Shown: positions 54,443 to 63,421 of the stretch, piece by piece | Layout of the letters: each line of letters opens with the position of its first letter | How positions within the stretch are numbered: position 1 is the stretch's first letter | DNA from: Serpens gallinarum | Lineage (GTDB): Bacteria > Pseudomonadota > Gammaproteobacteria > Pseudomonadales > Pseudomonadaceae | Direction of reading: 5' to 3' | NCBI RefSeq assembly: GCF_014836765.1 | Contig: NZ_JACSQG010000002.1 | Span: forward strand, 372,001-436,000 | Length of the DNA stretch: 64,000 nt | Position numbers and translations under genes: made by a program | The notes under the pieces: model-generated | Seen by the model: only the letters and a program-made list of their open reading frames with translations | The model's database searches: none | What the model was told of the DNA's origin: nothing

Positions 54443-55873
54443 TCAGCGAATGAACAGCTTGTAGACCAGCTTTTGCAGCAGCTTGCCGTAGGGCGGGTAG
54501 ATCAGCCGCGCGGCGTTGAAGCGCTGCTTGCTGAATACGGTCTTGGCCTTGCTGAAGGTCAGGAAGCCCTCGTGACCGTGGTAATGCCCCATGCCCGATG
54601 CGCCGACGCCACCGAACGGGGCGTCGTCCTGGGCGACGTGCAGCAGGGTGTCGTTGATGCACACGCCGCCGGAGTGGGTCTGTTCAAGGACGCGCTGCTG
54701 TTCGGCCTTGTCGTAGCCGAAGTAGTAGAGGGCCAGGGGTCGGGGACGATCATTGATGTAGGCGAGGGCGTCATCGAGGCGCTGGTACGGAATCACGGGC
54801 AGCAGCGGGCCGAAGATTTCCTCCTGCATGACCTTCATGTCGTCGGTGGTATCGAGCAGCACGCTATGGGCCATGCGACGTTCGTGACTCTCCGGGAATA
54901 GCGGCACAACGGTGGCACCGTGGTTCTGTGCATCGCTAATGTAGCCATTGAGTCGATTGAGCTGACGCTGATTGATGATCGCCGTGTAGTCCGGGTTGCT
55001 TTGCAACTGCGGGTAGAAGCGTTGCACTGCCTGGCGGTAGGCGTTGACGAAGTCGTTGAGACGCGCTTCGGGCACCAGCACGTAATCGGGAGCGATGCAG
55101 GTTTGGCCAGCGTTGAGCGTCTTGCCCCAGGCGATGCGTTCGGCGGCATCCCGCAGCGGCACGGTGGTGGAGACAATCGCCGGCGATTTGCCGCCCAGTT
55201 CCAGGGTCACCGGGGTGAGGTTGTCCGCAGCGGCGCGCATGACATGCTTGCCGACGCTGGTGGCGCCGGTAAACAGCAGATGGTCGAACGGCAGTTTGGA
55301 AAACGCCACGCCAATTTCAACATCCCCTGTGACCACGGCCAACAGGTCTTCCGGGAAAATGCGTGCCAGCAAAGTTTTCAGCAGCTCGGAAAATTCCGGA
55401 GTGGACTCGCTCATCTTGATCATCACCCGGTTGCCGGCAGCCAGCGCGCCGACCAGGGGGCCAATAGCGAGGAACAGGGGGTAGTTCCAGGGCACGATGA
55501 CGCCGACTACACCGAGCGGCTGATAGATCACCCGGGTGCTGGCCGGTTGGAACGGCAGGCCGACTGCGCGTCGCGAGGTCCTCATCCATTTTTTCAGGTA
55601 TTTGCTGGCGTAATGGATGCCCAAGATGCTCGGCATGATTTCCGCCATGCGCGTTTCGTCGGCACTGCGGTTGCTGAAGTCGCGACTGATGGCCCGGATA
55701 ATGCTGTCCTGCTCCTGCACGAGCAGCTTGCGCAACGCCTTGAGCCAGGCGCGGCGCTGCTCGGCACTCGGCAGAGGGTTGGCGCGAAAGGCCGCGCGCT
55801 GGCGGGCCAGTACCTGTTCGAGTTGCTGGATATCCCGCTGATTCTGTTGCAGGTAGGCGATGTCGGCGACCAT
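54443..55873 (-). CDS. calB: Coniferyl-aldehyde-dehydrogenase-type aldehyde dehydrogenase
   Basis: The 476-residue enzyme belongs to the class 3-like ALDH branch annotated as coniferyl aldehyde dehydrogenase. Catalytic cysteine is in NAGQTCIAPDYVLV and catalytic glutamate in LELGGKSPAIV, and NAD contact residues are in VGVIVPWNYPL. It oxidises an aldehyde to acid with NAD(P)+ in the cytoplasm. GAGGAGTC precedes the ATG. It is the first gene of a three-gene operon and diverges from the TetR gene; the true aldehyde is unknown, and the name is by family only. Confidence 0.85.
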   Translation of the reverse strand: MVADIAYLQQNQRDIQQLEQVLARQRAAFRANPLPSAEQRRAWLKALRKLLVQEQDSIIRAISRDFSNRSADETRMAEIMPSILGIHYASKYLKKWMRTSRRAVGLPFQPASTRVIYQPLGVVGVIVPWNYPLFLAIGPLVGALAAGNRVMIKMSESTPEFSELLKTLLARIFPEDLLAVVTGDVEIGVAFSKLPFDHLLFTGATSVGKHVMRAAADNLTPVTLELGGKSPAIVSTTVPLRDAAERIAWGKTLNAGQTCIAPDYVLVPEARLNDFVNAYRQAVQRFYPQLQSNPDYTAIINQRQLNRLNGYISDAQNHGATVVPLFPESHERRMAHSVLLDTTDDMKVMQEEIFGPLLPVIPYQRLDDALAYINDRPRPLALYYFGYDKAEQQRVLEQTHSGGVCINDTLLHVAQDDAPFGGVGASGMGHYHGHEGFLTFSKAKTVFSKQRFNAARLIYPPYGKLLQKLVYKLFIR

Positions 55874-55942
55874 GGATGACTCCTCGGAACCGGGGGAAGC
55901 TCGTCGGACATGACGGCTTCCTGTTGTTGTGGTTCAGCAGAT

Positions 55943-55960
55943 TTAGAGCAATAACTCTAA
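55943..55960. promoter_or_regulatory. Palindromic operator candidate TTAGAG-N6-CTCTAA between calB and the TetR gene
   Basis: Six-base perfect inverted half-sites occupy 55943-55948 and 55955-55960, in the 228-base divergent region and 70 bases upstream of calB. Size and symmetry are typical of TetR-family dimer operators. It is AT-rich relative to surroundings. Autoregulation and control of the oxidation operon by the adjacent regulator is the natural hypothesis. Confidence 0.6.
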
Positions 55961-56101
55961 GGTGTCAAATAGCATGCCGCGCCTATGTGCAATGAGCAGC
56001 CCACCGAAATGCTGGAGACTCATCAAAGCGGGATACGGTATGTAACACTTGCCCCCACAGGCGGTGTACCTTGCCGCTGCCTCATTGATAGCGAGTCATT
56101 C

Positions 56102-56767
56102 ATGCCAGCACGCCTCAACACCCGCGAGCGCATCATTCATGCCAGCCTGGAGCTGTTCAACGCCCAGGGTGAGCGTAGCGTGACGACCAATCACATCGCC
56201 GCTCACCTGGGCATCTCTCCTGGCAATCTGTACTACCACTTTCGCAACAAGCAGGTCATCGTCGCCGAATTGTTCAGCGCCTATGAAACCTGGGTCGATG
56301 GCTTTCTGCGCTTGCCGGCTGATCGCGCGCTGCGGCTGGAAGACAAGGCACCCTATCTGGAGTCATTGCTGCAGGCCGTGTGGCGCTATCGCTTCCTGCA
56401 TCGCGACCTGGAGCATTTGCTGGAAGCCGATCCGGAACTGGCTGCGCGTTATCGGCGTTTCGCCGCCCGCTGCCTGGCCCGTGCGAAGCATATCTATCAA
56501 GGCTTCGTCGATGCCGGCATCCTGCGCATGACGCCGCCCCAGGTCGAAGCGCTGGCCTTGAATGCCTGGATCATCACCACATCCTGGGTGCGCTTCTTGT
56601 GCAGCACCGGCGAGTCCACCGTGACGATCGATGAAACCTTGCTGCGCCGTGGCATCTATCAACTGCTGACGCTGGAAGACGGCTACGTCGTTGAGGACGC
56701 GCGGCCAGCGTTGATGATGCTGTATGAACGCCTCTATGTACCGCTGAATATACCGAGCGATGAATGA
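56102..56767 (+). CDS. TetR-family transcriptional regulator
   Basis: The 221-residue protein has the N-terminal TetR helix-turn-helix (RERIIHASLELFNAQGERSVTTNHIAAHLGISPGNLYYHFRNKQVI; motif read as TTNHIAAHLGISPGNLYYHF) and a ligand domain of the TetR_C_33-like length. It lies divergent from the calB operon, and a TTAGAG/CTCTAA palindrome sits between them. Its ligand is probably the operon's substrate, such as an alcohol, aldehyde or fatty acid. The long in-frame extension upstream to 55985 was rejected because the HTH begins properly from ATG 56102. Confidence 0.92.
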   Translation: MPARLNTRERIIHASLELFNAQGERSVTTNHIAAHLGISPGNLYYHFRNKQVIVAELFSAYETWVDGFLRLPADRALRLEDKAPYLESLLQAVWRYRFLHRDLEHLLEADPELAARYRRFAARCLARAKHIYQGFVDAGILRMTPPQVEALALNAWIITTSWVRFLCSTGESTVTIDETLLRRGIYQLLTLEDGYVVEDARPALMMLYERLYVPLNIPSDE

Positions 56768-56811
56768 AGTGCATGCCCAGGCCGTGATTGCCAGTGGGTG
56801 TTTCCTGCTTG

Positions 56812-57792
56812 TCAGTGCTCGGTCAACCATGCGGGTATACGCCGCTCCAGGTAGTAACCCGGCAGGCGCGGCGAGCCGTCGATGAATCCGACGTGCCCGC
56901 CATGGGCATGCAGTTCGAAATGAGTACTGGATGACAGCTCGCCAGCGTCGGGCAGGCTGCGGGGAAACACGAAGGGATCGTCTTCGGCCTGAATCAGCAA
57001 GGTAGGTACGCGAATACCGTCCAGGTAATAGCGGCTCGAGGCACGTCGGTAATAATCCTGGGCATCGGCAAAGCCATGCAAAGGCGCCGTGATACGGCCG
57101 TCGAAGTCCCAGAAGGTGCGCATGCCGTGCAGCGAGCCGAGGGCTTGCAGGCTCTGCAGGTGGTCCAGTGCTCCTTCACGCTGGAAATGCTGCTGCTTGT
57201 TCTGCACATAGGCAATCATGTTGCGGATGAAATGTGCCTGGTACACCCGCGAAAAACCCATGCCGATACGATCGGCGCATTGATCCAGGCGAAACGGTAC
57301 CGAAACCGCCACGGCGGCCATCAGCGGACAGGCATCGCCGGTTTCGCCCAGGTATTTCAGCAGCACATTGCCGCCCAGCGAATAGCCGACCGCGGCGAGT
57401 GGCGCCTGCGGATGGCTGGCCTGCAAATGGGCGATTACCTCGGCTAGGTCGTCACTGGCGCCGGAATGATAGGCCCGTGGTAAGCGATTGGGCTCGCCCG
57501 AACAACCGCGCCAGTTCAGCGCCACACTGGCCCAGCCGCACTCGGCCAGGCGTTGCTGCAGGCCGAGCACATAGAGCGATAAGGAGGAACCGGTCAAACC
57601 ATGCAGGACCAGCGCCACAGGTGCTTGGCTGCCGTGTGGACCGTGCCAGTCCAGGTCGAGAAAGTCGCCATCGGCCAGCCACAGGCGCTCGCGCCTGCGG
57701 GTCAACAAGGGTGCCTGTCGGCAAAAGGGCGACCAGAGAGTTTGCAGGTGTGGGCTGGGCAACCACCAGGCGGGTCGGAAGGTATCGGACAT
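56812..57792 (-). CDS. YheT-like alpha/beta hydrolase
   Basis: The 326-residue protein starts with the YheT-family pattern FRPAWWLPSPHLQTLWSP, followed by LHGLTGSS (oxyanion loop), the nucleophile elbow GYSLGGN, the acid in AEDDPFV and the histidine in AHGGHVGF. The family includes YheT and embryogenesis-associated esterases of unknown substrate. It is convergent with the TetR gene, with 44 bases between the two stop codons, and its 5' end diverges from an unknown-protein gene. Confidence 0.9.
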   Translation of the reverse strand: MSDTFRPAWWLPSPHLQTLWSPFCRQAPLLTRRRERLWLADGDFLDLDWHGPHGSQAPVALVLHGLTGSSLSLYVLGLQQRLAECGWASVALNWRGCSGEPNRLPRAYHSGASDDLAEVIAHLQASHPQAPLAAVGYSLGGNVLLKYLGETGDACPLMAAVAVSVPFRLDQCADRIGMGFSRVYQAHFIRNMIAYVQNKQQHFQREGALDHLQSLQALGSLHGMRTFWDFDGRITAPLHGFADAQDYYRRASSRYYLDGIRVPTLLIQAEDDPFVFPRSLPDAGELSSSTHFELHAHGGHVGFIDGSPRLPGYYLERRIPAWLTEH

Positions 57793-57958
57793 GGAGCGCT
57801 CGGCAAAAATTTACGTACTGAGCCTAAAGTTTACGCAGTAGCGGAATAACCTACGCAGCGGCTGCTCAGGACTTTGCCGCCGAGGTATGCCTTGAGGGAT
57901 ATGGCTAGCTCGTGTGGACTGCGTACAGTACAGACGTTTTTCTTAAGGATGCCGACCG

Positions 57959-58363
57959 ATGAATATCACCTGTTTTGATGACTTGCTGCGTGCGGCCCGT
58001 GAGCAGGATGAACCGCAGCGGCTGTTATTCGTGTTCGTCACGGCGGAGCTGCCGGCGGATGCCAGCGCTGAAGAGCGGCAACGCTTCGCCCAGGGCCAGG
58101 GCGGTACGCTGAAGCCGGTACTGTGTGTCGACAAGCTGCCGGATGAGGTCATTGATTTCACCGCCCTGGTTGCCGAATCGACCCGCACTGAGGTGGCCTG
58201 GGAACTGGTGTTCGCCGCCGGGCTGTCGGGGCGCGCGGGACTGGCGCCAAATCCCGACGAGGCGGAGCAGCCCCTGAAGATGATGGTTGCGGCCATCGAA
58301 AGCGGCAGCATCGGCAGTTTTCTGGCGTTTGATCGCGACGGGCAGACGGTAGCCTTTTACTGA
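57959..58363 (+). CDS. Conserved pseudomonad protein of unknown function
   Basis: The 134-residue acidic, soluble protein (ITCFDDLLRAAREQDEPQRLLFVFV at its start, split as ITCFDDLLRAAREQ) has one cysteine in VLCVDKLP and no recognised domain. Homologues in Pseudomonas sometimes carry the label ribonucleotide reductase subunit alpha; with this length and no radical or allosteric motifs the label is unsupported. It is a single-gene transcript between the YheT-like gene and rsmD. Predicted alpha/beta. Confidence 0.78.
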   Translation: MNITCFDDLLRAAREQDEPQRLLFVFVTAELPADASAEERQRFAQGQGGTLKPVLCVDKLPDEVIDFTALVAESTRTEVAWELVFAAGLSGRAGLAPNPDEAEQPLKMMVAAIESGSIGSFLAFDRDGQTVAFY

Positions 58364-58430
58364 GAGTCGGTAGGGAGAGATTGTCGCCTGGGGGTCGCGA
58401 CTTCGCGGTGAAGGGCGGCCAAACGTGTTG

Positions 58431-58516
58431 GGTGGATGTCGTTTTTTACATCCACCATGGCCCCGCTCAGTGGAGCGATAGCGCGTAGGTCGGATTAGCC
58501 GCAGGCGTAATCCGAC
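58431..58516. repeat. Two dispersed-repeat-type palindromes downstream of the unknown gene
   Basis: GGTGGATGT (58431-58439) / ACATCCACC (58448-58456) with a T-rich loop, and GTCGGATTA (58489-58497) / TAATCCGAC (58508-58516) with a 10-base loop. Both sequences are of kinds found many times in Pseudomonas intergenic DNA. They sit between the convergent unknown gene and rsmD and may serve as terminators or mRNA ends. Confidence 0.6.
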
Positions 58517-58560
58517 GGTCGCGGGGTAGGTACGGCCACAGGCATGTGCTCAGAGCTCTC

Positions 58561-59154
58561 TCAGACGTGGCGCTCCCACAGCGAGTAATACACCTGGCCC
58601 GCTTTTTTCTCGCGGTGCAAACGCCAGTTGGCCGGTAGGCCAAGCGTCGACGGCGGAGTTTCGCTTTCGCAATACACCCAGGCCTGTTCGGCCAGCCAGC
58701 CCCGTTCTTCCAGCAGCGCACAGGCCGGCTGCAACAAATTCTGATGGAACGGCGGGTCAAGGAACACCACGTCAAAGGACTGCGCCGGCTGTGAAGTCAG
58801 GTAGCGCAAGGCATCGCCGTGCACAGCCTGGGCCCGGCTGCAGTTCAGCGTGGTCAGGTGTTGGCGCAGGCTGTTCAGCGCAGGACCATTGGTATCGATC
58901 GCCAGGCTGTCACCAGCGCCGCGGGAGAGGGCTTCGAGAAACAGCGCGCCGCTGCCCGCAAAGGGATCGAGCACGCGCGCCGCCTCGATATACGGGGCCA
59001 GCCAGTTGAATAGGGTTTCGCGCACCCGGTCGGGGGTCGGTCGCAGGCCGGGCGCCTCGGGAAAGCTGAAGCGTCGGCTGCGCCATTCACCGGCGATGAT
59101 GCGCAACGAGCCTTCGCCATTGTGGGGCTTGGCAGTGGAAGTGGGACTGCGCAT
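58561..59154 (-). CDS. rsmD: 16S rRNA (guanine-966-N2)-methyltransferase
   Basis: RsmD methylates G966 of 16S rRNA in the assembling 30S subunit. The 197-residue protein has IIAGEWRSRRFSFP at the start, the SAM loop VLDPFAGSGALFLEALSRGA and the catalytic DPPF motif (FLDPPFHQN). Its ATG shares one base with the stop of the second M16 gene (TGATG), so it is coupled to the peptidase operon. Confidence 0.95.
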   Translation of the reverse strand: MRSPTSTAKPHNGEGSLRIIAGEWRSRRFSFPEAPGLRPTPDRVRETLFNWLAPYIEAARVLDPFAGSGALFLEALSRGAGDSLAIDTNGPALNSLRQHLTTLNCSRAQAVHGDALRYLTSQPAQSFDVVFLDPPFHQNLLQPACALLEERGWLAEQAWVYCESETPPSTLGLPANWRLHREKKAGQVYYSLWERHV

Positions 59155-60605
59155 CAGTGCTCCGGTACGCCGCTGGGCGGGCTTTGCGGTTGGTCGGTGG
59201 GTGGCGGCAGCGGTTGCTGGTCGACCGTGGGGCCTACGCTGACAATCACGAAGTCTTCGACCGCGAGATGCTTGGCCATCGCCGTCCTGACGTCTTCGAC
59301 AGTGAGAGCCTGGACTTGCTCGAGAAAGACTTCCAGATAATCCAGCGGCAAGTCATAGAAGCCCATCGCGCCCAATTGGCCGACGATATCGGCATTGCTG
59401 GCGGTGGACAGCGGAAAGCTGCCGGCCAGTTCGCGCTGGGCGTCTTCCAGCTCCTTCTGCGTCGGGCCTTCAGCAAGAAAGCGGCCGACCATCTCCTGGA
59501 CCAGTTGCAGGGCGCCCTCGCTGTAATCGGCGCGAGTCTGCAGGTTGATCATGAACGGACCGCGGGCCTGCATCGGACTGAAACCGGAATAAATGCCATA
59601 GGTCAGCCCGCGCTTCTCGCGCACTTCTTCCATCAACCGTGAGCCGAAGCCGCCACCGCCGAGAACCTGATTGCCCAGGTACAGCGCGGCGTAGTCCGGA
59701 TGGCGGCGTTCGATGCCCAGCTGGGCGAGGAATAAATGGGTCTGGTTCGAGGAAAACTCGATATGGCTGGCACCTGGGGCGGGTTTCTCGGGTGCCGGCG
59801 TTTTAGCCAGCGCCGGACCTGCAGGCAGCGCTTGCGAGACCTGGGCGGCAATCGTCTCGGCCTCGCTACGCGACAGATCACCCACCAGCGCGATCACGGC
59901 ATTGCCGGCGGCGTAGGCACGGGCGTGGAATGCCCGCAGCTGAGCGGCGGTGAGGGTCGGGATACTCTGGGCAGTACCTTCACTGGGGTGCGCATAGGGA
60001 TGCGTCCCGTACAGGCGGCTGAACAGCTCCTGGCTGCCCAGTTTGCCGGGATTCTTCTTCTGAAACTCGAAGCCGGCGAGCATCTGGTTCTTGATGCGCG
60101 CCAGTGCGTCTGCGGGGAACGTGGGCTGGCCGATGACTTCGCCAAACAGCTTGAGGGCCGGTTCGCGCTGCGCCGGCTCGCTCAAGCTGCGCAGGCTGAG
60201 CACGGCCATGTCGCGGTAGGAGCCGTTGCCAAACTGGGCGCCCAGGCTCTCGAACCCTTCGGCGATGGCGGTGACATCCTTGCCTGGGACTCCTTCGTTG
60301 AGCATGGCATTGGTCAGCATGGCGAGACCGGGCAGGGCGCCGTCCTGGCTGCTGCCTGCAGCGAAGGTCAGGCGCAGGTCGAACATGGGCAGTTGGCGTG
60401 CCTCGACGAACAGCACGCGCGCACCTTCGGCGGTGTGCCACGCCTGGATGTCCAGATCGCGATGCCCGGGCGCCTGGCCATTCAGGTCGGCGAGCGAGGC
60501 CAGGGGTGGCAATCCGGCGGTGCTGCAGGCCTGAGTGGCGAGCAGCGCGGCGGCGAGCAGGCCAGACAGGCCCACGCGCAGGAAATGCAGGGAACGCGGC
60601 ATCAT
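59154..60605 (-). CDS. M16-family peptidase homologue lacking the catalytic motif (inactive partner)
   Basis: The 483-residue protein has an N-terminal hydrophobic signal (LLAAALLATQACSTAG) and two M16 (pitrilysin) repeats. Where the active HxxEH should be, it reads GLAMLTNAMLNEG, so zinc binding is lost; later it retains MEEVREKRGLTYGIYSGF, the conserved R/Y region of the C-domain. In the known M16B heterodimers one subunit is catalytic and the other provides the RY pair, and this gene overlaps the catalytic M16 gene by ATGA. It probably forms such a heterodimer in the periplasm or at the membrane. A cysteine near residue 27 could be lipidated, but the lipobox is weak. Confidence 0.85.
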   Translation of the reverse strand: MMPRSLHFLRVGLSGLLAAALLATQACSTAGLPPLASLADLNGQAPGHRDLDIQAWHTAEGARVLFVEARQLPMFDLRLTFAAGSSQDGALPGLAMLTNAMLNEGVPGKDVTAIAEGFESLGAQFGNGSYRDMAVLSLRSLSEPAQREPALKLFGEVIGQPTFPADALARIKNQMLAGFEFQKKNPGKLGSQELFSRLYGTHPYAHPSEGTAQSIPTLTAAQLRAFHARAYAAGNAVIALVGDLSRSEAETIAAQVSQALPAGPALAKTPAPEKPAPGASHIEFSSNQTHLFLAQLGIERRHPDYAALYLGNQVLGGGGFGSRLMEEVREKRGLTYGIYSGFSPMQARGPFMINLQTRADYSEGALQLVQEMVGRFLAEGPTQKELEDAQRELAGSFPLSTASNADIVGQLGAMGFYDLPLDYLEVFLEQVQALTVEDVRTAMAKHLAVEDFVIVSVGPTVDQQPLPPPTDQPQSPPSGVPEH

Positions 60606-61954
60606 TGGGCGGCCTCCTCGGGAAATACATGGGCAACGGCGAGGCGCGAGCGGGTGAAGTAGGTGCGCGCAGCCTTCTGAATATCTGCCGGTGTCACGGC
60701 TTCCAGATCGGCCAGTTCCTGGTCCATCAGGCGCCAGGACAGTCCAACGGTTTCCAGAGTGCCGATGGTGGTGGCCTGCTGGGTGATGGAGTCGCGCTCA
60801 TAGACCAGTCCGGCAATGACTTGTGCGCGGACGCGCTGCAGCTCGCTGGCGCTGGGCGGCGTTTTCTTAAGTTCCTCGAGCTGTGCCCAGAGCCCGGCTT
60901 CCACCTGTTCCAGGGAGCGCTGTTTTTTCTGCACGTTAGGCGTGGCGCTGAGTATGAACAGGCTGTCGCCGCGGTTGAACGCGTTGTACCAGGCCGACGC
61001 GCCAGACACCAACTCCGCGCCACGCTCCAGGCGGGCGGCCAGGCGGGCGCTGTAGCCGCCGTCGAGCAGCGCGGCGATCAGGCGCAAGGCGTGCACGTCG
61101 CGGGGTGTGTCGACGGTTGACAGACTTGGCACGTTGAACCCCATCAGCAGGCTGGGCAGCTGGGTCTTCAGGTGCAGGGTCAGGCGCCGCTCGCCTGGCT
61201 CGGCCAACTCCAGTGGCCGCTTGGCCGGTGTGATCTCGCGAGCCGGAATGGGGCCGAAATGACGCTTGGCCAGGCGTTCCACTTCGTCGCGGGTGACGTC
61301 GCCGACCACCACCAGGGTGGCGTTATTGGGCGCATACCAGCGCTGGTACCAGCGGCGCAGGTCGTCGATGTTCATGCGCTGCAGGTCAGCCATCCAGCCA
61401 ATGGTCGGAATGTGATAGCCGCTGGCTGGGTAGGCCATGGCCTTGAAGCGCTCATAGGCCAGCGAGCCAGGCCGGTCGTCGGTGCGCAGGCGACGTTCTT
61501 CCTTGATTACCTCGATTTCGCGGACGAATTCGTCGACGGGTAGTTGCAGGCTGGCCAAGCGGTCGGCCTCCAGCTCGAACGCCACCTCCAGGCGATCGCG
61601 CGACAGCACCTGGTAATAGGCGGTGTAATCGTCGCTGGTGAAGGCGTTTTCCTCGGCGCCCAGCTCGCGCAGAATGCGTGAGCCTTCGCCGGGGCCAAGC
61701 TTGGCGGTGCCCTTGAACATCATGTGTTCCAGCGCGTGGGACAGGCCAGTGGAGCCTGGTTGCTCATAGCTGGAGCCGACCTTGTACCAGAGCTGGCTGA
61801 CCACTACGGGTGCGCGGTGATCTTCGCGGACGATGACCTTGAGGCCATTGTCGAGGCTGAATTCATGGGTAGGCTGGGGCTCGGCCGCCAGTGCCAGCAG
61901 CGGCATAAAAAAGCCGAGCAACACGGCGGCGCGGCGGATAATCGCATGCTTCAT
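60602..61954 (-). CDS. M16-family zinc metallopeptidase (catalytic partner)
   Basis: The 450-residue protein has a Sec signal peptide (AAVLLGFFMPLLALA) and the inverted zinc motif HALEH in GLSHALEHMMFKGT, with the distal glutamate in IEVIKEERR. It should degrade or process peptides in the cell envelope. It overlaps the next gene, the inactive M16 partner, by 4 bases (ATGA), which supports a heterodimer. It diverges from ftsY with 180 bases between them. Substrate not predictable. Confidence 0.9.
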   Translation of the reverse strand: MKHAIIRRAAVLLGFFMPLLALAAEPQPTHEFSLDNGLKVIVREDHRAPVVVSQLWYKVGSSYEQPGSTGLSHALEHMMFKGTAKLGPGEGSRILRELGAEENAFTSDDYTAYYQVLSRDRLEVAFELEADRLASLQLPVDEFVREIEVIKEERRLRTDDRPGSLAYERFKAMAYPASGYHIPTIGWMADLQRMNIDDLRRWYQRWYAPNNATLVVVGDVTRDEVERLAKRHFGPIPAREITPAKRPLELAEPGERRLTLHLKTQLPSLLMGFNVPSLSTVDTPRDVHALRLIAALLDGGYSARLAARLERGAELVSGASAWYNAFNRGDSLFILSATPNVQKKQRSLEQVEAGLWAQLEELKKTPPSASELQRVRAQVIAGLVYERDSITQQATTIGTLETVGLSWRLMDQELADLEAVTPADIQKAARTYFTRSRLAVAHVFPEEAAQ

Positions 61955-62006
61955 AAAGGGACCTTTCGAGCGGCCCGCGCAGTCTTAACGCCGGCGGGCG
62001 GTGAGA

Positions 62007-62015
62007 TGCTAGGAT
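62007..62015 (+). promoter_or_regulatory. Candidate extended -10 promoter for ftsY
   Basis: TGC followed by TAGGAT (62010-62015) fits the extended -10 pattern TGnTATAAT at four of six hexamer positions, about 120 bases before the ftsY ATG, in the region shared with the divergent M16 operon. No good -35 is at the right spacing. Eye-based assignment. Confidence 0.3.
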
Positions 62016-62134
62016 ACTCAACCGAATTCACAGCGGCCACGTCTGTCGGCCCCGCTCCCGAAAAAGCCGGTATCGAGCGTGTTCGATGCCGGCGCGGTGC
62101 AGTGGCGTGGCGCCCCCTTGAGATATTCGTTCCC

Positions 62135-63421
62135 ATGTTTGGTTCCAACGACGACAAGAAGCCGCCGGTCGAGTCCGGTGAAAAGAAAGGCCTGTTTGGC
62201 TGGTTGCGCAAGAAGCCCAAGGAAGATGCGCAGACCGAACAGCCCAGCCCGACTGAGACGGCTGCCGAGCCGCTTATCGAGCCCGTAGCGCCGGCTGACG
62301 TGCCTGACGAGGTTGTGCTCGTTCCCCCGGTTGTAGAGGTGTCGCCTGAGGCCGCGCCCGCTGAGGCCGCAGTAGTAGAAGTGCCGGTTAGCGAACCCGA
62401 TCCAGAACCGGAGTCCGAGCCGAAGCCAGAACTCGGCCCGGAGCCGGAGAACGAAGCGCCGCCGGCTGCCGCGCACAAAGTCGAGGAAAAAGCCGGTTTC
62501 TTCGCTCGGCTCAAGCAGGGCCTGGCCAAGACCAGCGCCAGCCTGGGCGAAGGTATGGCCAGCCTGTTCCTCGGCAAGAAGGCCATCGACGATGATCTGC
62601 TCGACGAGCTGGAGACCCGTCTGCTAATGGCCGACGTGGGCGTCGAGGCCACCACTGCCATTGTGCAGAATCTGACCAAGCGTGTGGCGCGCAAGGAGTT
62701 GGCCGACAGTGGCGCGCTGTATACCGCATTGCAGGATGAGCTCACCGCGCTGCTCGAACCTGCCCAGCAGCCGTTGGCAATCAGCGCAGCCCAACAGCCA
62801 TTCGTAATCCTGGTGGTGGGCGTCAATGGCGTGGGCAAGACCACCACCATTGGCAAGCTGGCCAAGAAACTGCAACTGCAAGGTAAAAAGGTCATGCTCG
62901 CCGCCGGGGATACCTTCCGTGCCGCCGCCGTGGAGCAACTGCAGGTCTGGGGCGAGCGCAACAATATCGCGGTGGTTGCCCAGCACACCGGCGCCGACTC
63001 GGCCTCGGTGATCTTCGATGCAGTGCAGGCCGCCAAGGCGCGCGGCGTCGATGTGCTGATCGCCGATACCGCCGGGCGCCTGCACAACAAAGACAACCTG
63101 ATGGAAGAATTGAAAAAGGTGCGCCGAGTCATTGGCAAGCTGGATGAGACAGCGCCCCATGAAGTGTTGCTGGTGCTCGATGCCGGCACAGGGCAGAACG
63201 CGATCAATCAGACCAAACAGTTCAATCAGGCGGTGGAGCTCACCGGTTTGGCCCTGACCAAGCTGGATGGTACGGCCAAAGGCGGGGTGATTTTTGCTTT
63301 GGCCAAGCAGTTCGGCCTGCCGATCCGCTACATCGGGGTGGGTGAAGGCATCGACGACCTGCGGGATTTCGAAGCCAAGTCGTTTGTGCGTGCCCTGTTC
63401 TCCGAGAAGGAGCGCGGATGA
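62135..63421 (+). CDS. ftsY: Signal recognition particle receptor FtsY
   Basis: FtsY is the SRP receptor that delivers ribosome-nascent chains to the SecYEG translocon. The 428-residue protein has an acidic, Pro/Glu-rich A domain (about residues 30-110), an N domain, and the G domain with GVNGVGKTTTIGKL (G1), DTFRAAAVEQL, DTAGRLHNKDNL (G3) and TKLDGTAKGG (G4). ATG 62135 was chosen because a family-typical start MFGSNDDKK follows; the frame is open far upstream opposite the M16 gene. It overlaps ftsE by ATGA. Confidence 0.96.
   Translation: MFGSNDDKKPPVESGEKKGLFGWLRKKPKEDAQTEQPSPTETAAEPLIEPVAPADVPDEVVLVPPVVEVSPEAAPAEAAVVEVPVSEPDPEPESEPKPELGPEPENEAPPAAAHKVEEKAGFFARLKQGLAKTSASLGEGMASLFLGKKAIDDDLLDELETRLLMADVGVEATTAIVQNLTKRVARKELADSGALYTALQDELTALLEPAQQPLAISAAQQPFVILVVGVNGVGKTTTIGKLAKKLQLQGKKVMLAAGDTFRAAAVEQLQVWGERNNIAVVAQHTGADSASVIFDAVQAAKARGVDVLIADTAGRLHNKDNLMEELKKVRRVIGKLDETAPHEVLLVLDAGTGQNAINQTKQFNQAVELTGLALTKLDGTAKGGVIFALAKQFGLPIRYIGVGEGIDDLRDFEAKSFVRALFSEKERG

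Noticed and set aside
61724-62134. N-terminal extension of ftsY
   Set aside because: It covers the start of the divergent M16 gene; FtsY proteins begin near MFGSNDDKK.
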